64,000 nucleotides of DNA from Desulforhabdus amnigena (GCF_027925305.1 NZ_BSDR01000001.1:1019001-1083000), one strand, 5' to 3'; shown: positions 1 to 9,123, counted from the stretch's first letter. Numbers and translations: made by a program. Notes: generated from the sequence alone by a model not told the origin.

Positions 1-366
1 ATCGGTATGATCGAAGGCAGGGAGCCTCTACATCAGACCATACGGGATATGGCCGTTCAGGCTGCGTTTGCCGATCCCCGGTTTTGTGCTCTGCAACCGG
101 AGGAATTGGATCAAATCGACATTGAGATTTCCGTTCTGACACCTCTTGAACGCATTCAGAATCCCTCACAAATCGAGATCGGCAAGCATGGTATCTGGAT
201 CCGCAAGGGAGCCTATTCCGGTTTGCTTCTGCCCCAGGTTGCCATAGAACAGAAATGGGACCGCAATACTTTTTTGGAATGGACGTGCAGAAAGGCGGGA
301 TTACAGCCTGATGCCTGGAAAGAACCGGATACTGAAATCTATATCTTCTCGGCAGACGTTTTCTAA
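1..366 (+). CDS. AMMECR1-domain protein (AmmeMemoRadiSam system protein A), 5' truncated
   Basis: The reading frame is open from base 1, so the gene begins outside the window; only the C-terminal 121 or so residues are here. The first in-frame Met is internal, because the preceding Ile-Gly belongs to the RGCIG-like motif of the AMMECR1 family, followed by MIEGREPL and the AAFADPRF segment typical of the domain. The family partners with a MEMO-like protein and a radical SAM enzyme in bacteria; its reaction is not established. Neither partner is in the window. A start at base 7 would give a protein without the first half of the domain and is rejected. Confidence 0.85.
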   Translation: MGMIEGREPLHQTIRDMAVQAAFADPRFCALQPEELDQIDIEISVLTPLERIQNPSQIEIGKHGIWIRKGAYSGLLLPQVAIEQKWDRNTFLEWTCRKAGLQPDAWKEPDTEIYIFSADVF

Positions 367-392
367 AATTTTTCTCATCTCGAGGAGTTCCA

Positions 393-929
393 GTGGCAGA
401 AATATTGGACCTACAGGAAAGACGCCGTCGACTGACAGCAAAAAGAGGGTTTGAAAACTGGATTCATCGTTTCAACGAATCCTTCGATGAGAACACTTGC
501 CTGCAGGACATCAGCGATTCGACTCTCAATCAGCTGATCCAGGGGGGAGAGGAATATTCCCTACCTTTGTACGAGTTGACAATGGGAGTGAAAGGATTGG
601 GAGCGGGCACGCACTTCCACTCTTTGAAGAATGTCGACAAAATGGCAGTCATGGACATAACCCTTTTCCTTTTGGACCAGTTGCGCTTTGAGGCTCTCAG
701 ACGTTTGGGGTGGATTGAGAATTATCCAACGCAGCGCATTCCCCTGCTGGAGCTCGTTGAAGAATTTTCGGGACGCTTTGCAGCGACCAAGGATCAAACC
801 CCTTCCCTATCCCCCCAGCATCCCCGGTATACTGAATACCAGAAAACTTTCGAGGGAGACCGCGGGCGATTTATCAGAAAGCTCATCCCCGACATGATTC
901 AAGCTTTCAAGCAACGACTGCTCCAGTAA
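393..929 (+). CDS. Conserved hypothetical protein, 178 aa
   Basis: GTG start preceded by a GAGGAG ribosome site at about 383-388, 26 bases after the AMMECR1 gene, so probably co-transcribed with it. No signal peptide, membrane segment or recognised catalytic motif. The protein looks soluble and mostly helical, with an acidic middle and a basic C terminus (KAF.QRLL). It is followed by a strong terminator-like hairpin at 1054-1101, which marks the end of this transcription unit. I do not recognise the family; position next to AmrA is the only hint of function. Confidence 0.7.
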   Translation: MAEILDLQERRRRLTAKRGFENWIHRFNESFDENTCLQDISDSTLNQLIQGGEEYSLPLYELTMGVKGLGAGTHFHSLKNVDKMAVMDITLFLLDQLRFEALRRLGWIENYPTQRIPLLELVEEFSGRFAATKDQTPSLSPQHPRYTEYQKTFEGDRGRFIRKLIPDMIQAFKQRLLQ

Positions 930-1012
930 TGTGAAACGCGATATCCTTATCTTCTGAAAGAGTGAAAGGCGACCATCGGCGTCCCCTTTACGATTCAAAT
1001 ACCGGAAACCAG

Positions 1013-1042
1013 GAGGTTTGCATCGGCTGGTTTGCAAACCTC
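1013..1042 (+). other. Perfect 10-bp stem hairpin
   Basis: GAGGTTTGCA (1013-1022) is the exact reverse complement of TGCAAACCTC (1033-1042) with a 10-base loop. It sits just before a stronger hairpin at 1054-1097 between two convergent genes. No T-run follows, so by itself it is not a classical terminator; it may assist the one behind it. Confidence 0.55.
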
Positions 1043-1053
1043 GCCAGAAACAC

Positions 1054-1101
1054 ATTAAGCTCTTTGCCTTGCATATTGCTCGGGCAAAGAGCTTAATTTT
1101 T
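1054..1101 (+). terminator. Rho-independent terminator, 15-bp perfect stem
   Basis: ATTAAGCTCTTTGCC (1054-1068) pairs perfectly with GGCAAAGAGCTTAAT (1083-1097) around a 14-base loop, followed by five T. It ends the plus-strand unit finishing at 929. The hairpin also lies downstream of the transketolase gene on the other strand, but a T-run is lacking in that direction. Confidence 0.8.
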
Positions 1102-1141
1102 GAAGGTAAGATAATGAAATGGCAAGAAAATCTTCCATCAA

Positions 1142-3103
1142 TCAAATTTTCAGCCATCTCTTTTCTTTAGCATTCAGGACAGCCTTAACGATTCCTTCCG
1201 TATCGATTCCTTCCGAATGATACAGATCGGACGGCTTGCCCGATAGGCCATACTTTTTCACGCCAAGTCGAATCAGCCTGCAGGGCGTCCCCTCGTCTGT
1301 CAGTACGTTGGAGACTCTTGCTCCAAGCCCGGTATCCACATGGTGATCTTCGGCAGTGATGAGGAGTCCGGTCTTGGCCGCTTCAGCAATGGCTGCAGCA
1401 TCGAGAGGCTTGATAGACGCAAAGTTCAGAACAGCCAACTGCAGGCCGTGTTTTTGAGCAAGCTCTTCCCGAGCCTGCACGGCATAATGGAGAACAGAAC
1501 CGTAGCTCAAAATGGCGCCGTGAGTTCCTCGTCTCAGCCAATCCGCCTTTCCGGGAACAAACTTATATGCTCCCCCAAATGCGGGGGCTCCTGCCTCATC
1601 CAAAATGGGAGACATTTTGGAACGTCCCATCCCGACAAAGAAATTTCCTGGATTTTCGGCGATATGGCGAATCACTCGATCCGTCTGGTTGGGGTCGGCA
1701 GGCATAAAGAGAGAAAATCCATACAGGTTTTGCAGGAGGCTCAAATAGTCGATGCACTGATGAGTTTGACCGTCTTCTCCGACGTCCAAACCAACGTGCG
1801 TGCAAACCAGTTTCAGTTGTGTCTCGTTGATATCGTTCAAACGATGCTGATTGTACGTTTCGCAAACGCCAAACACTCCAAAAGTACTGAAAAAAGCTGC
1901 AAAATCTTCTTTGCTGACAGCGCCCGCCAGAGTCGCACAGTGATGTTCCTGTATGCCTGCTTCAAAAAAGGCATTTTCGGAAAGCCTATGAAAACCCTGC
2001 ATTTTCACTGAACCTTCCAGATCACAGCTGAAACCCAGGACTTTTGGAATCTCTCCCATGTTGTTCAAACGTGCGAGGTCTTCCAGTACAGCTCCATATG
2101 CAGACCGGTTGTCCGTCCGTTCATCAGGGCCATACGTTCTGGGTTCCCCCACCTCAATCCTGGGATAAGCCTGGGGGGCGCAGAAATGACTCTGAAAGAT
2201 TTTTCGAGTAGAACGCTTTTCCCGGAGCGAAGGGATGGGATTCTCCACTCCCAGTTCTTCAAGGGCCCTGGCGGCTTCATCGTCTTTCAGGGTGGAGCCG
2301 TGATATTTGGCCTTGTTTTCCATGAAGGATACACCCTTTCCCATCACGGTGCGGGCTACTATGACTGAAGGGACAGTCGGGTCGTCCACTTCATGCCGGT
2401 ATACTTTTTTGAGTGCCTGGAAAACCTGCTCGAAATCGTTGCCGTCTTCGACATAAAGGACATTCCAGCGAGAAGCGATGTAATCGGCACGGATTGCCTG
2501 AGGCATCACCTGATTGGTGCTGCCCCCGATCTGCAGATGGTTTCGATCTACGATGCCAAAGAGATTGCTGAGTTCGTACTTCACGGCAAAGCGTCTGGCC
2601 TCGGCGATCTGCCCCTTTTGTTGTTCTCCATCACCCATGAGAACCGCTACGCGGGCTGGATTTTTCTTCAGCTGGAGGCCCAGGGCCATACCGGCTCCAG
2701 CAGATAGTCCCTGGCCTAGATTTCCCGTATTCCATTCGACACCCGGCACACAGCGTTCCACATGCCCTGTAAAGGAAGAACCCGCCTGTCTGAATTCCAG
2801 ATAGACGTCTTCTTCCTGAACGTAGCCGAATTCGCTCAATACGCTGTAGACGGCAGGGCTGATATGCCCCATGCTTACCAGCAACCGGTCTCTTTCAGCC
2901 CAACAAGGATCGTTTGGACGATGGCGGAGCGTGCTGTAAAGAAGCAAAAGCAGGTGCAGGGAGGACATGGACCCACCTGGATGACCGCTCCCGGCAAGTG
3001 TGGTGCTCACAATGATCCGTTTTGCGCACCGAAGCCACATTTCATGGAGAGTTCTTTGCTGCTCTTCCGTCAAGGAATTCTGTTCCAAAGAGATGTTGAA
3101 CAT
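1142..3103 (-). CDS. tkt: Transketolase
   Basis: Full-length thiamine-diphosphate transketolase of about 653 residues, moving two-carbon ketol units in the non-oxidative pentose phosphate pathway. Seen: SGHPGG near residue 39, the GDGE...N cofactor motif at about 157-190, the central pyrimidine-domain segment with the catalytic-type EAGIQEHH, and a C-terminal transketolase domain. An in-frame TTG lies 12 bases upstream, but it directly abuts the AAGGA ribosome site, so the ATG at 3103 is preferred. It follows the Mrp gene by about 20 bases on the same strand, so the two probably share a transcript. A transaldolase gene lies at 34.8 kb. Confidence 0.95.
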   Translation of the reverse strand: MFNISLEQNSLTEEQQRTLHEMWLRCAKRIIVSTTLAGSGHPGGSMSSLHLLLLLYSTLRHRPNDPCWAERDRLLVSMGHISPAVYSVLSEFGYVQEEDVYLEFRQAGSSFTGHVERCVPGVEWNTGNLGQGLSAGAGMALGLQLKKNPARVAVLMGDGEQQKGQIAEARRFAVKYELSNLFGIVDRNHLQIGGSTNQVMPQAIRADYIASRWNVLYVEDGNDFEQVFQALKKVYRHEVDDPTVPSVIVARTVMGKGVSFMENKAKYHGSTLKDDEAARALEELGVENPIPSLREKRSTRKIFQSHFCAPQAYPRIEVGEPRTYGPDERTDNRSAYGAVLEDLARLNNMGEIPKVLGFSCDLEGSVKMQGFHRLSENAFFEAGIQEHHCATLAGAVSKEDFAAFFSTFGVFGVCETYNQHRLNDINETQLKLVCTHVGLDVGEDGQTHQCIDYLSLLQNLYGFSLFMPADPNQTDRVIRHIAENPGNFFVGMGRSKMSPILDEAGAPAFGGAYKFVPGKADWLRRGTHGAILSYGSVLHYAVQAREELAQKHGLQLAVLNFASIKPLDAAAIAEAAKTGLLITAEDHHVDTGLGARVSNVLTDEGTPCRLIRLGVKKYGLSGKPSDLYHSEGIDTEGIVKAVLNAKEKRWLKI

Positions 3104-3124
3104 GGTCGTGACCAATCCTTATAG

Positions 3125-4009
3125 CTAGTGAACTGTTTTATCTTCTGCAACCGCAACCTTCGGCGCATCTTTCAGCCTTTTGAGAACCGCGTCTGCAAAT
3201 TCGAAAACTGCCTTTTTAAAAGGCGTTTCCACTTCATCCTCTATGACCGGCCGTCCCCGATCGCCACCCTCTACAACGGCAGGATCGAAGGGAATTGACC
3301 CCAGGAAGGGAATATTCATCAACTCCGAAGTCCTCCGCCCCCCTCCAGTGCGGAAAATGGGAATGAACTCGTTGCAATGCGGACAGAAAAGACCGGACAT
3401 GTTTTCCACCAGCCCTGCCATTTCAATGTTGACTTTCCGGCAAAAATTGATGGACTTGCGCACATCGGCCAGGGCCACCTCCTGAGGCGTGGTGACGATG
3501 ATGGCTTGCGCTTCGGGTATCAGCTTGGCTACACTTAGAGGCTCATCACCCGTTCCTGGAGGACAGTCCACCACCAGAAAATCCAGATCATCCCATTTGC
3601 AGTCGGCAATGAATTGTTGAATCACCCCGTGCTTCAACGGCCCACGCCAGATGACCGCTGAATCCGTATCTTCGAGCATCGATTCTATGGATACAACTTT
3701 CAGGTTCGGCCGATATTCATGGGGAATAATTTCATGCTCGGGGGTAATATTGAGCAACCCATGAAGCCCGAACATTTTGGGGATGCTGGGTCCGTGCAAA
3801 TCGACATCCATCAATCCCACTTGATACCCCTTTTGTGCCAAAGCGAGAGAAAGATAGGTAGCCACGCTGCTCTTCCCCACCCCCCCCTTTCCACTCATCA
3901 CAATGAGTTTGTGCTTGATGCGCATCAGTTTGCACTGAATCACTTCGTCCTTGTTTTTTTTATCTTTGCTCGCACAGCTTGCACACGATTTAGAATCGCA
4001 AGATTTCAT
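3125..4009 (-). CDS. Mrp/NBP35-family ATP-binding Fe-S cluster carrier
   Basis: Cytosolic P-loop ATPase that by family carries and transfers Fe-S clusters to apoproteins. Deviant Walker A SGKGGVGKSS at residues 39-48, DCPPGTGDEP switch near 148-156, and the CPHC pair (Cys209, Cys212) that binds the bridging cluster at the dimer interface. An extra Cys-rich N terminus (Cys4, Cys9, Cys12) followed by a lysine-rich stretch resembles the ferredoxin-like N-terminal part of NBP35 types. ATG start has a GAGGAG site seven bases upstream. It precedes transketolase. Such proteins are common in anaerobes with many Fe-S enzymes. Confidence 0.93.
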   Translation of the reverse strand: MKSCDSKSCASCASKDKKNKDEVIQCKLMRIKHKLIVMSGKGGVGKSSVATYLSLALAQKGYQVGLMDVDLHGPSIPKMFGLHGLLNITPEHEIIPHEYRPNLKVVSIESMLEDTDSAVIWRGPLKHGVIQQFIADCKWDDLDFLVVDCPPGTGDEPLSVAKLIPEAQAIIVTTPQEVALADVRKSINFCRKVNIEMAGLVENMSGLFCPHCNEFIPIFRTGGGRRTSELMNIPFLGSIPFDPAVVEGGDRGRPVIEDEVETPFKKAVFEFADAVLKRLKDAPKVAVAEDKTVH

Positions 4010-4360
4010 GTTTTCTCCTCATGCATGCTTACTTTACAAATTTTGTCTGAATTCAAAACTTTGCTACATTAAAGACAATCTTCCTTCTTGTCAACTTTCA
4101 GAAAATCCGACATTCTCGTTGGTCTGATACTAGACACTGCGAACAGTACGTGTAAACCCAATCAATTATAACCTCGATTTTTCTTGGCGGGACTGCCACG
4201 GGTGTAGTGAAAATCAGGCTGAATCGATCCGCAGATTACGCAGATTGCACCGATTAAATTCCACCTGTCCAAGATAAAAGGGTTCTTAATCTCCTAAAAT
4301 CTGCGCAATTTGCGGATAAAATGTAAAAATCGGTAAATTAAGAAGAAAGGTGATTTTTTT
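4010..4360. other. Intergenic stretch with an imperfect inverted repeat
   Basis: No supported ORF between the divergent Mrp and CMD genes. It must hold both promoters, but I cannot place them with confidence. The only clear structure is the 20-bp inverted repeat at 4227-4317. Confidence 0.5.
4227..4317. repeat. Imperfect 20-bp inverted repeat (atccgcagatt type)
   Basis: The arm at 4227-4246 and the arm at 4298-4317 are reverse complements at 18 of 20 positions, separated by 51 bases. The left arm itself contains the direct repeat GCAGATTACGCAGATT. It resembles degenerate dispersed intergenic repeats; no transposase or target duplication was found. Confidence 0.6.
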
Positions 4361-4768
4361 ATGGAAAAAGATCTGGTGAAAAGGACTCAAAAAACGGCAA
4401 AAGCTCTCTTTGATGGCCCAACAACACTCGAAGTTCCCTATCATTTATGGAAAGAATTCGACCGGGATCTGGCCAAGGACCTCTCGCTTTTCATAACCGG
4501 CAATCTTTATTCCAGAGAAGTTTTGCCTCTGCCCGAACGCCAGATGGTTGCGGTTGCAGCCCTGGCAGCACTTCAGAAAACCGAAGAACTCAAAATACAT
4601 TTGCACGGCGCATTGAACGTGGGGGTTCCCCCAAAAAAGCTGAGTGAAACCATTTTTCAGATCGGAGTTTATGCCGGCTTTCCTGCGGTAAACTCAGCAC
4701 TTTCAGCGTTCAAGGAAGTTTTGATCAGCCGTGGACAATGGCCGCTGCCTCATGACGAACAGCCATGA
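4361..4768 (+). CDS. Carboxymuconolactone decarboxylase (CMD) family protein
   Basis: 135-residue, all-helical CMD-fold protein. The LPLPERQMVAVAALAAL and HLHGALNVGVPPKKLSE segments are typical of the family. The CxxC pair of the AhpD-type peroxidase reductases is absent, so it belongs with the PcaC/gamma-CMD-like branch, and redox activity through a disulfide is unlikely. Substrate unknown. AAGAAAGGTG upstream of the ATG serves as ribosome site. It stands alone between repeat-rich spacers. Confidence 0.85.
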   Translation: MEKDLVKRTQKTAKALFDGPTTLEVPYHLWKEFDRDLAKDLSLFITGNLYSREVLPLPERQMVAVAALAALQKTEELKIHLHGALNVGVPPKKLSETIFQIGVYAGFPAVNSALSAFKEVLISRGQWPLPHDEQP

Positions 4769-4918
4769 CATCAATCCCAGGGATCCGCACCTTATTTTTT
4801 TCTTTTTATTAGCGGAGAATATTCTTGCATTTTTACTCCTTGAAAGTTGAACGAGAAGCATTATCATTCCGAGGTATCATTCAATTCGATCAGCAAACAT
4901 ATTGACGCATTTTTAATA

Positions 4919-4961
4919 CGACATTGTCACATTGACCCACGAATGAAATCTGACAATGTCA
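4919..4961. repeat. Short copy of the CGACATTGTCA-ended repeat family
   Basis: CGACATTGTCA at 4919-4929 and TGACAATGTCA at 4951-4961 are reverse complements at 10 of 11 positions. The same ends flank the 110-bp element at 21125-21234, and the right end recurs at about 10924-10934. Here the interior is only 21 bases, like an internally deleted copy. Confidence 0.6.
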
Positions 4962-4965
4962 AGTA

Positions 4966-5077
4966 AGAACCTATCCGGAAACCACCTGTGGACTTTGCGA
5001 CACCCCCCTTGGTCCCCCCTCGAGGGGGGAATTAAAGGGGGGTGTCCGCTGCCGAGGTAGGTTTTCGGATAGGCTCT
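4966..5077. repeat. MITE-like element with AGAACCTATCCG ends and C/G-tract core
   Basis: The left end (4966-4983) and the reverse complement of the right end (5060-5077) match at 16 of 18 positions. The core is a run of C, CTCGAG, then a run of G, continuing GGGGGGAATT. This core motif recurs in the 145-bp elements at 48408 and 57152, although the ends differ. AAGTA before and AAGTC after could be a five-base target duplication with one change. Confidence 0.6.
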
Positions 5078-5099
5078 AAGTCAGGAAAGGTCGACGAAC

Positions 5100-5303
5100 A
5101 TGCCAATTTATGAGTACCGATGCAAGAGTTGTCAGAATGATTTTGAAATATTGATTATTTCTTCCGATGACCAACAAAATGCAACGTGCCCAAAATGCAA
5201 GAGTCGCGAAGTTGAACGGATCCTGTCTTGCTTTTGTAAATCATCGGCCATAACAGACGGAGCTGGATCGAGTTGCAATGCCGGTTCCGGAGGATTCAGC
5301 TGA
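5100..5303 (+). CDS. FmdB-family zinc-ribbon protein
   Basis: 67-residue protein beginning MPIYEYRCKSC, the hallmark of the FmdB putative regulatory protein family, with a second CPKC pair forming one zinc ribbon. The tail is Ser/Gly-rich with extra Cys (SCFCKS, SSCNAGSG). It could bind zinc or a protein or nucleic acid partner; the role is unproven. AGGAAAGG lies eight to ten bases before the ATG. The small membrane ORF at 5410 follows by 106 bases on the same strand, and the two may be co-transcribed. Confidence 0.88.
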   Translation: MPIYEYRCKSCQNDFEILIISSDDQQNATCPKCKSREVERILSCFCKSSAITDGAGSSCNAGSGGFS

Positions 5304-5409
5304 GCATGAGATCACTTCGACTGGCAGTTGAAGCGATTATCTCTCCTGAGTGTCATGAAAATAAGCGGAAGTCGAAGACTGGATGGGGCAGACAGATCTG
5401 GAGGTAAAA

Positions 5410-5553
5410 ATGTCTTGGGATGTACTGATTTTAATTGTAGCAGTAGTCGTTTGGGTTGTCCTCAATCGCTGGATATTTCCCAAAATGGGGATTCCTACCT
5501 GAATGTCTTCTTCCTGTGAGATTGGAAATCCCACAAAAAAGAAAAATTCTTAA
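5410..5553 (+). CDS. Small single-span membrane protein, candidate selenoprotein (in-frame TGA at 5500-5502)
   Basis: An ideal GGAGGT ribosome site (5400-5405) precedes an ATG that opens 30 codons: MSWD, a hydrophobic span at about residues 5-18, then NRWIFPKMGIPT and TGA. Reading TGA as Sec extends the frame by 16 residues (MSSSCEIGNPTKKKNS) to a TAA at 5551-5553, giving a 47-residue protein with a Sec-x4-Cys pair and a lysine-rich tail. The RNA at 5515-5535 folds into UGUG-A-GAUU, apical GGA, AAUC-C-CACA: eight pairs with one A.C mismatch, loop starting 21 bases after UGA, within the range known for bacterial SECIS. If TGA is a stop, the gene ends at 5502 as a 30-residue membrane peptide. 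No sel genes lie in the window. Confidence 0.5.
5515..5535 (+). promoter_or_regulatory. Candidate bacterial SECIS hairpin
   Basis: Pairs 5515-5518 with 5532-5535 and 5520-5523 with 5527-5530, A5519 opposite C5531, apical loop G5524-G5525-A5526. Guanines at the start of a small apical loop 16-37 bases after UGA are what SelB recognises in known bacterial SECIS elements. The match is structural and by eye, and covariation has not been checked. Confidence 0.4.
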
Positions 5554-5580
5554 TGATCAACGCGGTCCATGCCATGAGTA

Positions 5581-5684
5581 GCACGGCCAGCTCGTTGGCC
5601 GTGCCCGCAGGGCGAGAGGACCCCAAGAACGACAATCGGTACCCCACGCCTTTTGGATCCAGGCAACAAGTCGCCTGGGGTACC
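5581..5684. repeat. Two hairpins, GCACGGCCA type and GGTACCCCA type
   Basis: GCACGGCCA (5581-5589) pairs perfectly with TGGCCGTGC (5596-5604). GGTACCCCA (5638-5646) pairs with TGGGGTACC (5676-5684), and a smaller CCAGGC/GCCTGG hairpin nests inside the second arm. No T-run follows either. The arrangement looks like a dispersed palindromic repeat rather than a terminator. Nothing else is seen between 5554 and 5788. Confidence 0.6.
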
Positions 5685-5788
5685 CTTCCTGCAGCTCAAT
5701 TTATTTGCGTAATTCCCTCATGAAAAGCGATGCTATCACGGGCTATGAGGCTTTTTTCATATAAAAGGTCATGAGCCTCCATACTCCC

Positions 5789-7141
5789 TCACCTGCCAAA
5801 AGAACGAGAGCGCCGGGAGGAAGACCTCCGACTCGAGACAAAGAGAAACACGATCACTAAGAAGGCAAATCCTCCCAGGATTCCCGTCAGCCAGCGCCAG
5901 TCGATTTTGTGCACAGATATGAGAGTCTGCCATGTTCTTTTGAACCAGTTGGCCAGAGGCAAATCTTCATGGCTAATCAGGGGGATAGTTTTTTGGGGAT
6001 CATCTGAAACGTAGAAAACGACTTTGCCGATCTGTTGCTGAGCAGTGACGGGAGCCGTGATTTCCTCGGGAGCCTGAACTTCCCAGCGTAAGAGATTTTT
6101 TTGCGCCAAGCGGATCAGGAAACTGGGATTTTCTGCAGGATAAAGATCCAGAACATTCTTTTTCCCCTTCCATACATTGACCTGTTTCAAAGGTTGGCCC
6201 TGAGGAAAGGGCTGGACCAATGTGTAGTACCGGAACCCGTAGTTGAGCAGTTTCAATGCTTCACGTTCGCGAACCGATGGACTGGCGGTGCCCATGACCA
6301 CCGCCAATAAGCGCATGCCATTGCGTTCAGCGGTGGCGGAAAGATGATAGCCGGCAGCACCGACATAACCCGTTTTCAGTCCATCGACGCTAGAATCCTT
6401 CAAAAGCAAACGGTTGCGATTGTATTGGTTGATCCCGTTATATGTAAATTCCTTCATGGAGTGAAAGCGCAGCGATTCGGGGAAGTGTTGAAGATACGAT
6501 AAATCCAGAATGGCCATGTCCCGGGCGCTTGTCACCTGGCCCTGGTCCGGCAAACCATGAGGGTTCATGAAATGGGTCTGAGTCATACCCAATTCTTTTG
6601 CCTTTTGATTCATGGCGTCTACAAAAGCATCTACACTGCCGGCCAGATGTTCAGCAAGAGCCACACAGGCGTCATTGCCGGAAACTACGGCAACTCCTTT
6701 CAACAACTCTTCCAATGGGACTTTATTTCCCACCCCCACAAACATTTTGGAGCCACCGGTGCGCCAGGCCGTTTCACTGACCCACACTTCGTCATCCATG
6801 TGAATGACCCCCTGTTTCAGTGCCTGAAATACCAAATAGAGGGTCATGATCTTGGTGAACGAGGCCGGTTCGATGACTTCATCCGCATTGTGTTCGAACA
6901 AAATGGTGCCCGTCGACACTTCCATCAAAACCGCTCCTCTGGCATCGATCTGCCCCGGAGAAGTTTCAATGCCCGCACCATTCGTCTGACCAGGTTCGGA
7001 GTTGATGCTTTTCGTGGGCACGGGTACAGCTTTTATCCTTTTTCGAGAACCACGTTCTGCACCCATTCCAACAGAAGGGGTTAAAAGAGATAGACACAAA
7101 ACAAACACTGCGGATAAGACCGCAAAACGTTTCATCTGCAT
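5789..7141 (-). CDS. dacA: D-alanyl-D-alanine carboxypeptidase (PBP5/DacA type)
   Basis: Periplasmic peptidoglycan enzyme that removes the terminal D-Ala from pentapeptide stems. All three serine-transferase motifs are visible in a 450-residue protein: SFTK (Ser94-Lys97), SGN (154-156) and KTG (256-258). An N-terminal signal peptide ends near GMGA, a beta-rich PBP5 C-terminal domain follows, and a membrane helix at about 415-433 with an Arg/Ser-rich tail replaces the usual amphipathic anchor. The start at 7141 is chosen because GGGGGA lies just upstream; an ATG 39 bases earlier would add a non-signal leader. Confidence 0.94.
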   Translation of the reverse strand: MQMKRFAVLSAVFVLCLSLLTPSVGMGAERGSRKRIKAVPVPTKSINSEPGQTNGAGIETSPGQIDARGAVLMEVSTGTILFEHNADEVIEPASFTKIMTLYLVFQALKQGVIHMDDEVWVSETAWRTGGSKMFVGVGNKVPLEELLKGVAVVSGNDACVALAEHLAGSVDAFVDAMNQKAKELGMTQTHFMNPHGLPDQGQVTSARDMAILDLSYLQHFPESLRFHSMKEFTYNGINQYNRNRLLLKDSSVDGLKTGYVGAAGYHLSATAERNGMRLLAVVMGTASPSVREREALKLLNYGFRYYTLVQPFPQGQPLKQVNVWKGKKNVLDLYPAENPSFLIRLAQKNLLRWEVQAPEEITAPVTAQQQIGKVVFYVSDDPQKTIPLISHEDLPLANWFKRTWQTLISVHKIDWRWLTGILGGFAFLVIVFLFVSSRRSSSRRSRSFGR

Positions 7142-7573
7142 AGGATTCCCCCGCGAGATATTGTTCTTCCACTTCCCCAAAGGGATATTTTTTTAACCCG
7201 TTGCCTCAAGCGACTCCCTCTTTGGCGTGAAAAAAAAATTAAGGATTGAACTCCTGCAAACCTTGAAACCTTCCAAGACTGCTGCTCTATGGGAACAAAT
7301 GTTTTCCAATGCACCACAGCCGAAGAGTAAACTTCTATACCTCTAATTTCATACGATTACAAGGAGTGCACAAAAGAGAAGACTCCCCGTGCTTTTTCCG
7401 CAAGCTTCAGGCAAGGCAAAAAATCGAAAGAACATTCAAGGAACATTACCCACAATTTTATCCGCTTTTGCGGATTCCATACCGGCACTAGCTCTCCAAA
7501 AAGCCGATCCAACATCGAGAAACTGGACGGAACCGGTACCCGGGCTGTAGCCACCTGCAATCTATCCGTAAGT
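7142..7573. other. Gene-free spacer between dacA and the tRNA-Cys terminator
   Basis: Several overlapping short frames exist on both strands, but none has a ribosome site, sensible composition or recognisable product. The dacA promoter should lie at the left side. I see no repeat or RNA gene here. Confidence 0.4.
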
Positions 7574-7615
7574 CAAAAATAAAAAAAGGGGTTAAGTCTA
7601 AAGACCTAACCCCTT
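7574..7615 (-). terminator. Terminator of the tRNA-Cys transcript
   Basis: On the minus strand AAGGGGTTAGGTC (from 7615) pairs with GACTTAACCCCTT at 12 of 13 positions around a four-base loop and is followed by a T-rich run (complement of 7574-7587). It lies 10 bases past the 3' end of the tRNA. Confidence 0.85.
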
Positions 7616-7624
7616 GAATTGCCC

Positions 7625-7699
7625 TGGAGGCGGCAATCGGATTCGAACCGATGAATAACGGTTTTGCAGACCGCTCCCTTACCACTTGGGCATGCCGCC
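7625..7699 (-). tRNA. tRNA-Cys (anticodon GCA)
   Basis: The minus strand folds as a cloverleaf: acceptor GGCGGCA/TGCCGCC, a short CCC/GGG D-stem, anticodon arm GCGGT-CTGCAAA-ACCGT with anticodon GCA, T-arm ATCGG-TTCGAAT-CCGAT, discriminator T and an encoded CCA (7625-7627). It lies about 110 bases downstream of enolase on the same strand, so it may also be reached by read-through from eno. A strong terminator follows. Confidence 0.95.
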
Positions 7700-7806
7700 G
7701 TTCTTGATGATGGGGATTATCTACTGGAAAAGAGGGGCGCTGTCAAGGGGAAGTTCCAAGATGTGCGCCCATTCCCACGGAAAGATTTTCCGCTGCGGCC
7801 TCCACT

Positions 7807-9123
<1,317 letters not shown>

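Larger units (their letters stand above)
4769..5099. other. Repeat-filled spacer upstream of the FmdB gene
   Basis: No gene. The stretch holds two short inverted-repeat elements nearly back to back (4919-4961 and 4966-5077), described separately, ending about 20 bases before the FmdB start codon. Confidence 0.6.
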
